64,000 nt of DNA from Exophiala sp. HKRS030 (lineage: Eukaryota > Ascomycota > Eurotiomycetes > Chaetothyriales > Herpotrichiellaceae). Within the stretch, counting starts at the first letter, position 1. Each line of letters starts with the position of its first letter. Shown here piece after piece: positions 34,026 through 45,037 of this stretch. The notes beneath the pieces were generated by a model. That model made no database searches. It was given only the letters and a program-made list of their open reading frames with translations, and had not been told where the DNA came from. A program made the translations under genes and the position numbers. The stretch covers positions 1-64,000 of the forward strand of contig JAHWDD010000009.1 in the NCBI GenBank assembly GCA_023897205.1. Direction: 5' to 3'.

Positions 34026-34812
34026 CTAGCCCGCCGGTGTGGGCACAGGTGGGCATTTGATGGTTGTCGGTCTGGTGTCGTCGAAAATTGAGCATTTACC
34101 ATTAGGTCCTGGCCCTCCATTGACTATAGGATAATAATCAACTATAGGGAGAGTTTCGCTGTTGACACTAGATCATCAGAATGGTGTTGTCAGCCATTGA
34201 AATCCTTCCGGGGTACACAGAAAATCGAGGGTTGCAGTAAAATGGGGTTGAGATGCAAACTTACCATTTCTGGCCCACAGGACACTTTATGCAGGAAAAA
34301 GCCAAAGGGTTCTTGCCATTGGCGTAAAAGGCTCCAACATGTCTAGTTCCTGGGTAGGTCAATCTACCATCAGTCGCAGGGGTTTCGGGGATATGGTGGC
34401 ATTCTTTGTGGTAGTACAATATGCACTGAAGACCGTATGCAGGCTGGAAAGATAGTCAATCAATATAGCAGTTCCAGGAAGGGAGTTAGAGATGCAGGGA
34501 TGGAAATCTTACACCAATTGATGCCCTCGAATCATAAGGGAACGGAATACAAATCTGTCCTGTCCATGGTATTGTGGTACATTCACCCGTGAAGTTCTCC
34601 TTGGCACAGATGAAAATATTCAAGACTCGTTCTCTCTTGACCAGATCGGATCTGAGCAACGCAAGTTGTTCATCGGAGACATAATTGGAGTCCGAGGGAG
34701 CTAGTGTGGGTGAGACGAGAAATGTCGCATTGCCCGAACTGAGTTGATCAATCGAGATCTGTGCAAAGCTACCAGGGATCAAAGAGAAGAGTAAAACCAA
34801 CAGAAAATGCAT
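34026..34812 (-). CDS. Small secreted cysteine-rich protein, beta/gamma-crystallin-like N-half
   Basis: Three exons on the minus strand (34812-34513, 34443-34265, 34167-34026; introns of 69 and 97 nt) give 206 residues. A signal peptide MHFLLVLLFSLIPGSFA is followed by a mature protein with ten cysteines. The segment FICAKENFTGECTTIPWTG, then CIPFPYDSRASIG and LQCILYYHKEC, resembles the Greek-key pattern of fungal beta/gamma-crystallin-like secreted proteins. The C-terminal part is Pro/Gly-rich with the remaining cysteines. Exons were placed by strong GTAAG donors and by keeping frame; all phases close. No enzymatic role is visible. It could be a cell-wall or effector-like protein, which is inference only. 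Confidence 0.65.
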
Positions 34813-36509
34813 AATTATCGTCTGTGATGTCAAAAGATGGCGAAGGTGGTAAGTAGAATTGGTCGATTGAAGAGGTGCCCAAAAGACCAGAAGCAAAGGT
34901 ATGATTGATATCTGGGAAAACTGGGATCGCACAACAGATGGTGCAAGATGAACACAACGACTGGACGGACGCAGATGAATGTGAATTGAAGGAATGAGGG
35001 GGGTATGCCGGAAACAGCGACGGTCGTGGCTTTGTTCGAACGTCGAAGCCAATACGACAAAGGAATTGTGCGTCACCTTGCCTTCTACCTACCGTCATAT
35101 GTCATGATCAAAGAAGACGACTTTTGCAAACAGAAGCTCATCAGCTGATATGGAGGCGATAGGTTAAGGCAGTCGAGGGATCCAGGGATCCATTATATGC
35201 AATTAGCTTGCTGGCTGTGTGAGAGTGCGTAGACGGGTCAAGGGCATTCACCCAATCCATAACGGGAGGAAAGACAACCAGACAGAACTGTGCCCGGGAT
35301 AGATCATGGCTCCAAGATCCGTTATTTTCCTGTTCATCACTGATGCCCATCACATGTATTGTCTGGTGTCACGGCTGGAATGTGGTAAAAATTGGCATTT
35401 GAGGCTCTGAGGACAGAGGGTGGATCAAAGGAAAGTGAGAGAAACAAAGATGGCCAGTGCCCACGTGAGTAAGGAGTACCTACCTAATTGCTCAGGGCAA
35501 CTTAACCGATGGGATTTGAACTCTCGGCAGGAGAGACGCACACACGCGGAGTAGTTACTCCGTAGTCACCTACCGACGGAGTTCTACTAGTAGATTCTAC
35601 ATTACTAATACACGTTGATTTTCCCCGCTAAAAGAGGAAGGAGCAATGGACTTTGTCGTCACCGAGAGTTGGGATGGCATCATTATGGAGAGACTCCAAT
35701 GCTGCTGCACTCTGTCAACTGAATAGGTGGCTAAACAACCTAGTAAGGAGACGTAAGGTAAAGTCTACCTTGTACGAGTTGTATGTTAGGCTCAGCATCA
35801 ACGAGCGACCAGTGGGGTGTGGTGTGGTGTGCTTCAATCTCAACGTCACAGATTCTAGGATCGTGCTTGCCGTGCCAGTACCACTGACTATCGTATCGCC
35901 ATCGCGCCTTCTCCAACTTTGTGGCCGCCAAACCAGCTTCTTTTAGGTATGTTTTACACTTCAGTCGGCGAATTCCTTGTAGCGAACACATTTCGGTCAG
36001 ATCTGGGTCAGCTGCGCCGCTGCTTTAGATGGAATTACTTCTCACCTGGTATCCAGTTAAGAACAAGTAGCCACGAACACGCCTAGAGGACTTCTCCCTG
36101 GCCGTGCGAATGGCTAACAGATGACAATGTCTTGTCTTCTTTTGCAATTACTGAACGACCATCACATAAGCTGGAATTTTGGATATAGTAGGACAGCTCT
36201 GTATTAAAAATGCCATACCTAGATGCCGTAGACAATTGTCCAGTGGGAAACGATATCTCACTTGTCGACAAATCAGAAGACAAGCCGGCTTTGAAATCGC
36301 CATTGGAAAGACTACCCCGCAGCCAATGACCAAAGCTGTCTAATTGTAGTCTGTCCGCACGCTGTGGGTTCCCTCTGTATAAATATTGAAGATTCAATCT
36401 TGCACAACTGCTCCCCTCGTCGGTCTCGAAAATCATCTCTCACTCAAAAAGACAGCTGAGTTCGTTGATTACATCAGTAGTTAGAAATATTCGAAACAAC
36501 TGCTCAAAC
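34813..36509. other. Intergenic, nothing recognised
   Basis: About 1.7 kb between the divergent Cys-rich protein and aldo-keto reductase genes. It includes a pair of ACTCCGTA/TACCGACGGAG words near 35557-35581. Frames on both strands lack ATG starts or family resemblance. Confidence 0.5.
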
Positions 36510-37965
36510 ATGCCTGTCAAAACAGCATTCGATCCAAAGGACATGGTACGTCAATCTCACCTTCGTGTTCCACAATCTCAGTCACCCATTCAGGAGCGCC
36601 AGGAACACACTCTGGGCAATTGGTTCTGACGCTGTCAATCTTACAGGTGTTCCGCCACCTTGGGCCTACGGGATTAAAGGTTTCCGTCTTCTCGCTAGGT
36701 ACGTAACATGGCGAAGTCACACCTGTCTCTTGGGACACTGGTGACGCCGGATTGTGGCCGGAGAAGAACGCGTAACTGACGAGCTGCTCGTTTCTTCGAA
36801 TTAGGTGGATGGCTCACTTATGGTGGTACCCAAAAAGGCAGCATTGTCAAAGAGTAAGTCATGATTGGTCCTCTGAAAAAATTTCTGAAGCCCTTTCTCG
36901 GTTGTACACCCTCAGTACTAATTACATTTCTCTCTACGAACAGTATCTTGCAAACAGCCTGGGATCATGGCGTCAACTTCTTCGATACAGCCGAGGTAAG
37001 TCACCATTGCTGCGTAACCAATCTCTACTCAACTCGGGAAATTTACCAAGGAGACAACACCATTTCGTACGTCCTTTGCTGACATAATGTCCCCTTCGGT
37101 ACAGACCTACGCCAACGGCGAGTCCGAGATTGAAATGGGCAATGCGCTCAAGGAGCTCGACTGGCCCCGAGATGAATACGTACTATCGACCAAAATCTTC
37201 TTCGGCACGGGTCGCAAAGAACCCAACACACGAGGCCTGTCACGCAAGCATGTCGTCGAAGGCCTGAAGAGCTCGCTGGAGCGTCTGCAGCAGCCGTACG
37301 TCGACATCGTCCTCGCCCATCGCCCCGACTACGCGACCCCCATGAAGGAAATCGTCGAGGGCTTCACCCAGGTCATCCGCAACCTCAACCTGGCCTACTA
37401 CTGGGGCACATCGGAGTGGTCGGCGCAGCAAATCACAGAAGCGACACTGATCGCGGAGAAATACAACCTGATCGCGCCAATCGCCGAACAGCCGCAATAC
37501 AACGCCTTCCACCGTCAACGTTTCGAAGTCGAATACGCCCCGCTGTATCAAGAATACAAATACGGCACAACCATCTGGTCACCACTGGCGTCGGGCCTGC
37601 TAACCGGAAAATACAATGACGGCATCCCCGAAGGCTCACGCTTCGCCAACCACAAGGACTTCTTCGGCAGCACTGTCGACGAGCTGCAAAAACCCGAGGG
37701 CAAAGCCAAGATCGAGAAAGTCAAGAAACTCACAAAGATCGCCGAGCGCCTCGGCGGCAACACCACACAATTGGCCCTGGCCTGGGCCGCCAGCAACCCC
37801 AACGTCAGCACCGTGATTCTCGGCGCCACGAAAGTCGAGCAGATCGTCGACAACTTGGGCGCCATCAAGCTGTTGCCCAAACTCGATGCGGCGGTTCTGC
37901 AGGAGATCGAGGAGGTTCTCGATAACAAACCCGCCGCTCCGGCGAGCTTTGGTCGCTCCAGGTAG
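36510..37965 (+). CDS. Aldo-keto reductase, Kv-beta-like (AKR6) family
   Basis: NADPH-dependent aldo-keto reductase of 349 residues from five exons: 36510-36545, 36647-36698, 36805-36853, 36944-36995 and 37105-37965. The first four are tiny and all phases close. The catalytic tetrad is visible: Asp60 in FFDTAE, Tyr65 just after the fourth splice, Lys93 in VLSTKIFF and His135 in [25 protein letters not shown] at the N-terminus and [25 protein letters not shown] and [15 protein letters not shown] match the voltage-gated potassium channel beta-subunit group found in fungi. Physiological substrate unknown. The last exon is markedly GC-rich and codon-biased compared with its surroundings, consistent with high expression. 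Confidence 0.92.
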
Positions 37966-38902
37966 GTATTGATTTGCCCTGCCACCTGTCATTGGTGGGA
38001 TTTTCCGTCTTCGTTTTTTCCCAGACAGACAGACAGACAGACAGGGGTGTCATGCATACACACAGATATATCTGCGTGCCTGTGTTGTTCAGAGAGTCTT
38101 GTCTTGAGATTCTTTGACGGGCTAAACAAAAGCCACACCAAAGCGTATATAGACGAGCGGAGTGCTGGGGTAGTTTGTCAAATTATATGACTCTGTTCCT
38201 GGAGCTGATCTTCCTTGGTGTCTTACAGACGCGAGTGGCGCCAAAGGTCAGCAAGACCAAAGCTTTAAAACGGTAGAGGTAGGAAAAGAGCGAAAAGAAA
38301 TTCACGCCACATAGCCAACTTACTAGGCATGTTTCGTCTTGCAAATGGGTTATACATTATGGACAAATATCTCAAACGGTCAAACCAGAATCTATTAGCT
38401 CCCGCTAAAACAATGCTCCTTCTAAGTGTTTTCTCTATTTGGTTTCGCTCGTTAGGTTTCGTTAGGTCTCTCTGTCTCCTCACATGATATCTTCATCCAC
38501 CGATAAAATTCCGGTCGAAATAGTGTCCTAGTCTCTGGCAAGATGCGTAACCAGTCTCATGAAGTAAAGGGCCCTCACAAGCTGCAAAACAGTGTAAACT
38601 AGTGTTCCTAGGAATTGTGATCTGTTCAGCACGGGCGAGATGTGCCTCGAGTGGAGAATGTCATGTGCCAACAGCTGCATAGTCTGAGAATTGAAAGAGT
38701 CGGCGTCGCACACTGCGACCACGAAGCATTCTGTCTTCGTCGTATGGTGAACCAACTTGACATTAATTGAGCCACTTCGCTCTGCTGTGATGACTGGAAG
38801 TGGAATGTGTCTTGAATGTGCGATGCATCTATCAGTGTCCCAAGCCAGGAAAGCTTTGTACTCGGTGCTGGTGAGTTGGCCAGTCAAGGGACGAAATAGT
38901 CA
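37966..38902. other. Intergenic with (AGAC)n tract
   Basis: Region between the convergent aldo-keto reductase and mannosyltransferase-like genes. A short AGAC/CAGA repeat lies at 38022-38044. A minus-strand frame at 38528-38887 has no ATG near its beginning and no resemblance to any family. Confidence 0.5.
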
Positions 38903-40824
38903 TCAAGTACTGAGATGTCGTAACCGGTGGTGATGGCGGTGCATATCTAGTGAATGAAGATGGCGTTTAGTCAACCCATTAGTCGTCTCTCCAGCAATGG
39001 AAGTGGCAGACTCCCTCTGACGCGTATTCTGTGCGCTGTTTTCCTCGGTGTATACATGGGCCGCTTCTTCGACACAAGCACGTACATCCCATCCAACCGC
39101 TGAAGCTCTCTCGAAAGCATCTGTCGTGCGAATCATTTCCCCAAACTCATTCGCATTTGCCGGGGTGGCGATTTGCGGAAATGAGTGCTTGCTGCCCGAG
39201 ATCCTATGTCCACTCGCAAAGTAATAATCCAGCGAAGGGAGACTTTGCAACAGGTCAAAAATGCCAGAGACTCGCATCACCTGTACAGTGGCATCATCCA
39301 CCGACAGTGTCAAGGTCATGATGTCTGTGCGTTGACTTCCAGACTTGGACTCCCAGATGTCCCACCGGGCAATGCTATTGGCAATCATTATTCGTCCTTT
39401 TCCACAAGAGTCCGAAAGTTGCTCGGCGTTCATGACAGTATCAAGACCGAAGTCGAGAGGATCAGAGATATAGCTCAAGTAGAAATGTGTGGTGTTGGTG
39501 ACCAGCACAGCTAATTCTGGACGGTATGCCGGCTGCTTGCATCCACCTGCTTTTTCGACATGTGTCCTGGGAAATGATAGGAATGCTTGCACATTGTTCT
39601 GACCTGGACTGGGCCACCATGAGGAAGATAGTGTCCGTGGAATTGCCACAAATTCAGTCCCTCCACGCAACGTGCTATCTGCATCTTGATGCTTGCTTAG
39701 AAGATTGGATTGCCTCTGCTGTTCGAACACAACATTGCACATTCCAGTTTGAAGGTGGCATTTGAGAATGGTCAGAGGATCGAATTTCCAAACAAAATGG
39801 ATATAGTGACTTGGGTGCTTCTGATCCGAGTCACTTGCAGCAACATCCTTCAGGAAGAAAGGAGCCCAATTTTTCTCCTTCTTGGGCCTGTCCGTGGTGC
39901 CCCGGATACTTAGAATGGTGGAGTGTTCAGAAAATGGTCGGAAAATCCACATGGCTCTTTTCCATTCTGATTGGGAAGACTTCATGTTGAAGACTATGAC
40001 GGGTTCGGCTCCTTCTATATCTTCGACAATGATTCTGGCATCCTCGGGACCGAACAGCTCACCACCTAGTTTGAATTCAGTCTTGGTGTCAAAGATCTTG
40101 GGGAAAGTGATTTCGTGGTTCTGCCATTTTAAACGGTAGCCGTCAAGATGTTCCCAGTCTTCATCGAACACTCGTCCACGAAGGAAATTGATACGACAGT
40201 GGTCTTTGCTTCGAAGTGGATGGAAGATGATTCTCGAAATGCATAAATGAATGCCACGGTCTGGAAGGTATGAGCATGCGGTGGCGAGACGATCCCAAGA
40301 GGCATGGACAAGATCCTCTATTGACACAGCCTTGCCTTGAATCATTTCAGCTGGATATTCGACCATGGGGTGACTGTCAAGAGCTCCAGCGATCTGGAGC
40401 AAGTCATCTTCAAGGTGGAAAGACTCCTCGACCTGGATTTCGGCTGAGTGGGCTAAGGTAGTACATGATAAATCGCCTCTGTTTTCACCTCCTGGCATCG
40501 CGTTGTTATCATAGCCATTGATTGCAATTGCGCGGAAGCCAACGTTTTCGTCGAATGTTGTTTCATTAGATTCCCGGAGTGGTTCACTGAGGTCGACTTC
40601 GGATTGCAACCAGGTCTTTGCAGGTTTCCTAGTCAGCATAGATTAAAGATAAAAGACAAGAAGTAACTTACTGTTGTCTCTGACTTGAAAGAGCCGGAGT
40701 AGATTATGGTCAAAAACAGAATGGGCAAAGTCAGTGTAACAAGCAAACGTCTGGATGCGAGAATCCGGGAGACGAAGCGATGGGAAGTAGATTCCTCTGA
40801 CTGACGCCAGGAGAATTGATGCAT
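38903..40824 (-). CDS. Putative beta-mannosyltransferase, GT91/BMT-like
   Basis: Two exons (40824-40672 and 40615-38903) encode a 621-residue type II membrane protein. The N-terminal exon has a basic stretch and then a signal anchor, LLVTLTLPILFLTIIYSG, as expected for a Golgi glycosyltransferase. The lumenal domain carries blocks FGPEDARIIVEDIEGAEPVI, AMWIFRPFSEH, KKEKNWAPFF and IHFVWKFDPLTILKC that recall the Candida BMT family (GT91), which adds beta-1,2-mannose to cell-wall mannan. The assignment rests on remembered motif style and is moderate. The 56-nt intron must skip a TAG acceptor eleven bases upstream and use AAG at 40616-40617; the first AG leads to an early stop. ATG 40824 is the first in frame before the anchor. 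Confidence 0.65.
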
Positions 40825-42110
40825 ATCTAACAAAAGTTGTTGGTCTTTTCAAGCAGAAAGTTCACCGCAACAGTTGCAAGAACGCCAAAGACATTCCAGA
40901 TATCAGGATGGGCTTGGGATGATTGGAGCTCTCTGGAGTAATGCAACAGGCAACCAAGACATGTATAAGAAAGTGGAAAAGGAGTACGATCTCACCAGAT
41001 GCGAATTAAGAACGCCATTTTCTACAATCGGACGGCGTTTTATTGAGACTCGTCCGACACGTCAGATGTCGTTGTTTGACAGATGACAGCATGTCATGCT
41101 TGTTTTATACAGATCCCAATCTTGAGAGGGTGGCGTGGCTTCCCCTTCTCAGAAAGCAGCAAGCAAGGTCTCGAAGATAAAAGTCAAGAGTTGTATAGTT
41201 GAAGTTGACGATACTTACGTGTCTGGATTCATCGAATTTTGGTGGTGTTGAGGAAGGTGCGTTCTTGCCGTGGTAGCAGAAAATGGAAGATAAGAAAGCG
41301 GAAGGCGCAGATTTGATCCATCGGCCAAGAGATTCACTATTTTAGGATCATAGAAAACCTCCTGATGCTTGTTTATCGTATCTATTCTTCTCAAGCTTAT
41401 CACTCGGGGTGCGTGTTCAAGGAGACGTGGAACTCGTAAGTTGTAACTCGAGATCCACTACTGAAGGACCGATTGACTGATGATAGGAACAGTACTACCC
41501 ACAGCTTGATCAAAGCTTCGCTCAAGTGGCTTGCGGCCCCTGCTTCTGACATTTGAGCTTGACGCCATTCGACAGTCTCGCCAAGTCAACCTGAAAATGA
41601 TCGGAGTATATCTCCTAGGGGAGATATGGTTGGTGGTGCCCACTCAGCCTGAATGCTCGTTACAGGGGTACATGAGAGAGTATCTAGATCCTCATGTTGA
41701 GGTATGGCTAGATCTGGCTCCTAGGAAGCGCGCCATCGTATCTCAGAAGATTGAGAGTAAGGGTTATGTTATCAATGAAGCCTACATATGTTCTCTAGGA
41801 AGAACGAAGATGACAATTTTCAGTGCTTTGGGCTATCAGGACACAAAATTTCCCCGTTGGGAAATGAGAATGTGACGGGAAAACGTCGGCAGAATAGTGG
41901 TGCAGCCTCGTCGACATTTCAAAAGTCTGTGATGTTGCAGTACTGAGTACATTTTATGCCAGTGACCGTATGTTCTGTTGTACCACATGATATGATGCCA
42001 CTTCCACATCGACAAGCGCTCGGCTCTTAGAGCTACAATTCATACATTTGCAGTCATCACTGAACCGTCAAACCTGTTCTCGCCGTCATCTATACCCAGC
42101 TTCCCGAGAG
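40825..42110. other. Intergenic, nothing supported
   Basis: About 1.3 kb between divergent genes. An open frame of 114 codons at 41531-41875 (+) begins without ATG and resembles no family. No RNA gene is seen. Confidence 0.5.
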
Positions 42111-42970
42111 ATGCGACGTACAACAGTCTTCTCGCAGTGGTTTCTGCGTAATAGCCACGCCAGCACAAGACCACAACCACGAGCTACGAACGTGGCGGCG
42201 GCGGCGGCATCAACTCACGCCTCCTGTTTTGCACAACCTTCCCACCGTGCACATCCTCCCACACAACGACAATTCCACACAACTCCCTCAGCGTTCGCCG
42301 GGCCATCACGCCGACCCCTCCCACCGATCGTAACGATCGACGACAAACTCTCCGAATTCACCCTAGACGAAGCCATCACCACCCCGAAGTGCAAGTCAAG
42401 CTCCCTAAAAACGCCGGCCTCTCTCCTCCGCAGCCACTTTCATATGTACTTTCCACCATCGACCGAACGACACAGCACGTGCAGCAGATCTCGCCTGTCA
42501 ACGACACGCGCGAGTTCGCCATCGTGCGCATCACGACGCGTGGCGAGCTGGTGCGCCAAGTACAAGCAAAGGAAGAGGCTGCGCGCAAACAGAGCTACGC
42601 GCTGAAGAAGCGGAAGCCCAAGCAGTTGGAGCTGAATTGGGCCATTGCCCGCAGCGATCTCGAGCTCAAGTTGAAGCAGATGGAGACGTTTTTGGAAAAG
42701 GGCAAGAAGGTCGAGTTGTTGTTGGCCAATAAGAGGCACCAGAGGAAGGCCACCGTGCAGGAAGCTGAGGAGCTGCTGGATACTGTCAGGCAGAGAGTCG
42801 GTAGCTTGGGGGCAAAGGAGGTGGTTCCGTTTGAGGGTAGATTCCTGGGTCAAGCCACGATGGTGGTGGAAAAGACCGGGGTTAATGGGAAATGCTGGTA
42901 CATTGACGCTTGTATACAGTGTATATACGGAAATGAACATAATCAGAGGTCGCGAAGATCTCGTGGTTAG
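42111..42970 (+). CDS. Mitochondrial translation initiation factor IF-3, one frameshift
   Basis: About 286 residues after frame correction. The start MRRTTVFSQWFLRNSHASTR is Arg/Ser-rich with no acidic residue, a typical mitochondrial presequence, and continues to RQFHTTPSAFAG, a probable processing region. The IF-3 domain follows: NDTREFAIVRITTRGEL and KQLELNWAIARSDLELKLKQ with FLEKGKKVELLL, which are diagnostic. The frame breaks at the CCCC run 42382-42385. Adding one C links LDEAITTP directly to EVQVKLPKNAGLSPPQPLS. The corrected length is 287 codons including stop with no intron. IF-3 would dissociate mitoribosomes and proofread initiation. The gene is convergent with the Zrg17-like gene, 104 bases apart. 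Confidence 0.85.
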
Positions 42971-43074
42971 GTATATTGGTTTATGTATATATTCATGGAG
43001 ACCATTCGTCTTGGTCTCGAAAAATTCTATTGTACAATCATCAATCGTCAAAGGATATGTACAAGCCATTTTCA

Positions 43075-44588
43075 CTATGCCACCCAGCCTGGTGATGACA
43101 TAAAATGATTGTGACTGGCCGACATGGCGCTCTCCGCGTCCATCCTGAACTGGACATTGACTTCCCACTTTTGCCCACTACTTCCCAACCCATACCCTCC
43201 GCTGAGCTGATTCCGGATCATACTCGAAATTCGCTCTCTTAACTTGACCAATGCTTCATCAGTACCGGTGACTCTGAGTCTCAGGTTGGCCATGCCCATG
43301 CCATAGTGTGCTTGCCAGAATTTGGCTTGTTCGATGCTTCGGACCAAAGGCTCTGCATCAATGGCTTGGAGGACCTCGTCGAGGTTGTCAGATTTGGGCA
43401 ACGACATCAGAAGCATGGCCCCTACATTTCGTCCCAACTGGACCCCGAGAATCAGCATACTGAGAGCAATGCTGATGGAGAGAACCTTGTCGATCCACTC
43501 ATACGTATGCAAGGAGACGAGAGGTAGGATCAGAATAGTAGCTGAGCACGACAGAGTGAGCAGGTGAGATGGGTTGCTCAGCAGAGACGGCAGACTGTCC
43601 ATTGCAGCAAAACGCATAGCTTTCCCGATCCGAGCGTGATTTTTGAGCCCAACTGCAGAAATCAAGGTTGAGACGAGGGCCAGGACGGCTGCCACATCAA
43701 CAGTTCCGGCCGAGACTCTTTCATGCTCATGGGGATGATGTGGTTCATGACCGAAGCCTTCCAGAGCATGTTTGGCGTTGTGTGAAATCAAATCGAAGCC
43801 AAAGAAAATCAGCAGCACAGACAAGGCAAATCCTGCAATGACTTCCATTCTTTGCAGCCCAAACGGATGCCTCACACTGGATCGTCCCCAAACTTCGAAA
43901 TTGGACAAAACCTCGACGAAGACACAGAGCAACGCGCCAAGCGAATCGTAGAAGATTAAATGTGAGAGAGCTTCCATTGCGGCAGAGCCGTGAGAATTCC
44001 ACGCGGTGTAACCGGCAACTAACATGTGACATATGCTCCAGTAAAAGCGAATATTTTGGTCCGTGGTCATGCTCGCTCGGCATTCAGCAAAGGTCGGTAC
44101 AGGAAGAGATGTAGGCAGTGCTTGCGGAGCACGAGGGGGTGGTTCTAGGAATATCTGATGCGAAACGCTGCTGTGTTTATACTTGTGGCCTCGACGTTGG
44201 CCAATGTTCTGCTCAAAGACCGGTCCAGTTAGTAAACACGACTCAAAAGCCACGCGCCCAGCGGCATATGAGAATGAATATGAGTATCGAGACAACGAAC
44301 CGACTTGATTATGGGCGACTTTGCAAGGGTCGAAGGCTGAAAATTAAATGGCCCTGTAGCATTGCCATTTCCACCGCCAGGGGTATTCTGTCTTTCTGGG
44401 GTGGAAGGAGAGAAGTATGCAGCGGGATTCGCCATGAAGAGAGGTTCGGCGTGATGAGGTGACAAGCTGTTGAAGTCGAATGGTGCATCGGGGTCAAAGG
44501 TTGGGAATTGTTTGGTAGGAGACGAGGGTTCGTCAGGGGGTGGAGTTGGGGTGCGCGGCGGAAGTGGGATAGGTAGCGTGTTGGCCAT
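43075..44588 (-). CDS. Zrg17-like CDF zinc transporter
   Basis: Cation diffusion facilitator family member of 473 residues from two exons (44588-44301 and 44208-43075, 92-nt intron). The first 140 residues are a Pro/Ser-rich cytosolic region starting MANTLPIPLPPRTPTPPPDE. The conserved fungal block GHKYKHSSVSHQIFLEPPPR follows the splice and is typical of Zrg17. Six membrane segments come next, with a His-rich loop HEPHHPHEHERVSAGTVDVA, then a cytosolic C-terminal domain. In yeast and fission yeast Zrg17 pairs with Msc2/Cis4 to load zinc into the ER and Golgi, so the same is inferred here. It shares a 449-bp divergent promoter with the Dsc1-like gene. Confidence 0.88.
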
Positions 44589-45037
44589 TGTTGTTGTCGA
44601 AGCCCTGGGGCCCCTCACTATAGTCGCTGGAATGTAATGTCGGTGTGGTTTTTGGTGAAGGTCGTGGGTCCCCTTGACGAGCAGAATCTCATGAGAAGCA
44701 TCACAGGAGCATGTCGACTATTTAACTTCCCTGTTGCATCAGGCTTTTGATATGGCGCAGCTGTGAGGCGCACGGAGGGAGTTTGTGGTTGCCAGTTATC
44801 AATCTGATACTGCGGAACGTTGCTTCCTCCGATTGGTTGGAGACACAAGTGGCTGGAGCCTAACTAGCCCCAATTGAAGCACGGCAGGAACAAGCCACAT
44901 GTCCGTCTTCCTTCATCGTCGTCGACTTCACGTGTTTCTCCTTTGATCTCACGATAGACACACCTGTATCATCACTCATCCTCTCAGCTCCATGTCTCCG
45001 CGATGAGTCGTCGGAGCCGGAGAACTGGTTACTGTGG
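44589..45037. promoter_or_regulatory. Divergent promoter, Zrg17-like / Dsc1-like
   Basis: 449 bases between divergent starts. It contains an inverted ATTGGTT/CCAAT-type word near 44832-44838 (candidate CCAAT box) and no coding frame of interest. Confidence 0.45.

Noticed and set aside
38528..38887. 119-codon minus frame after the mannosyltransferase-like gene
   Set aside because: No ATG near its beginning and no similarity; more likely 3' UTR.
41531..41875. 114-codon + frame in the gap before IF-3
   Set aside because: It begins without ATG and shows no splice, leader or family evidence.
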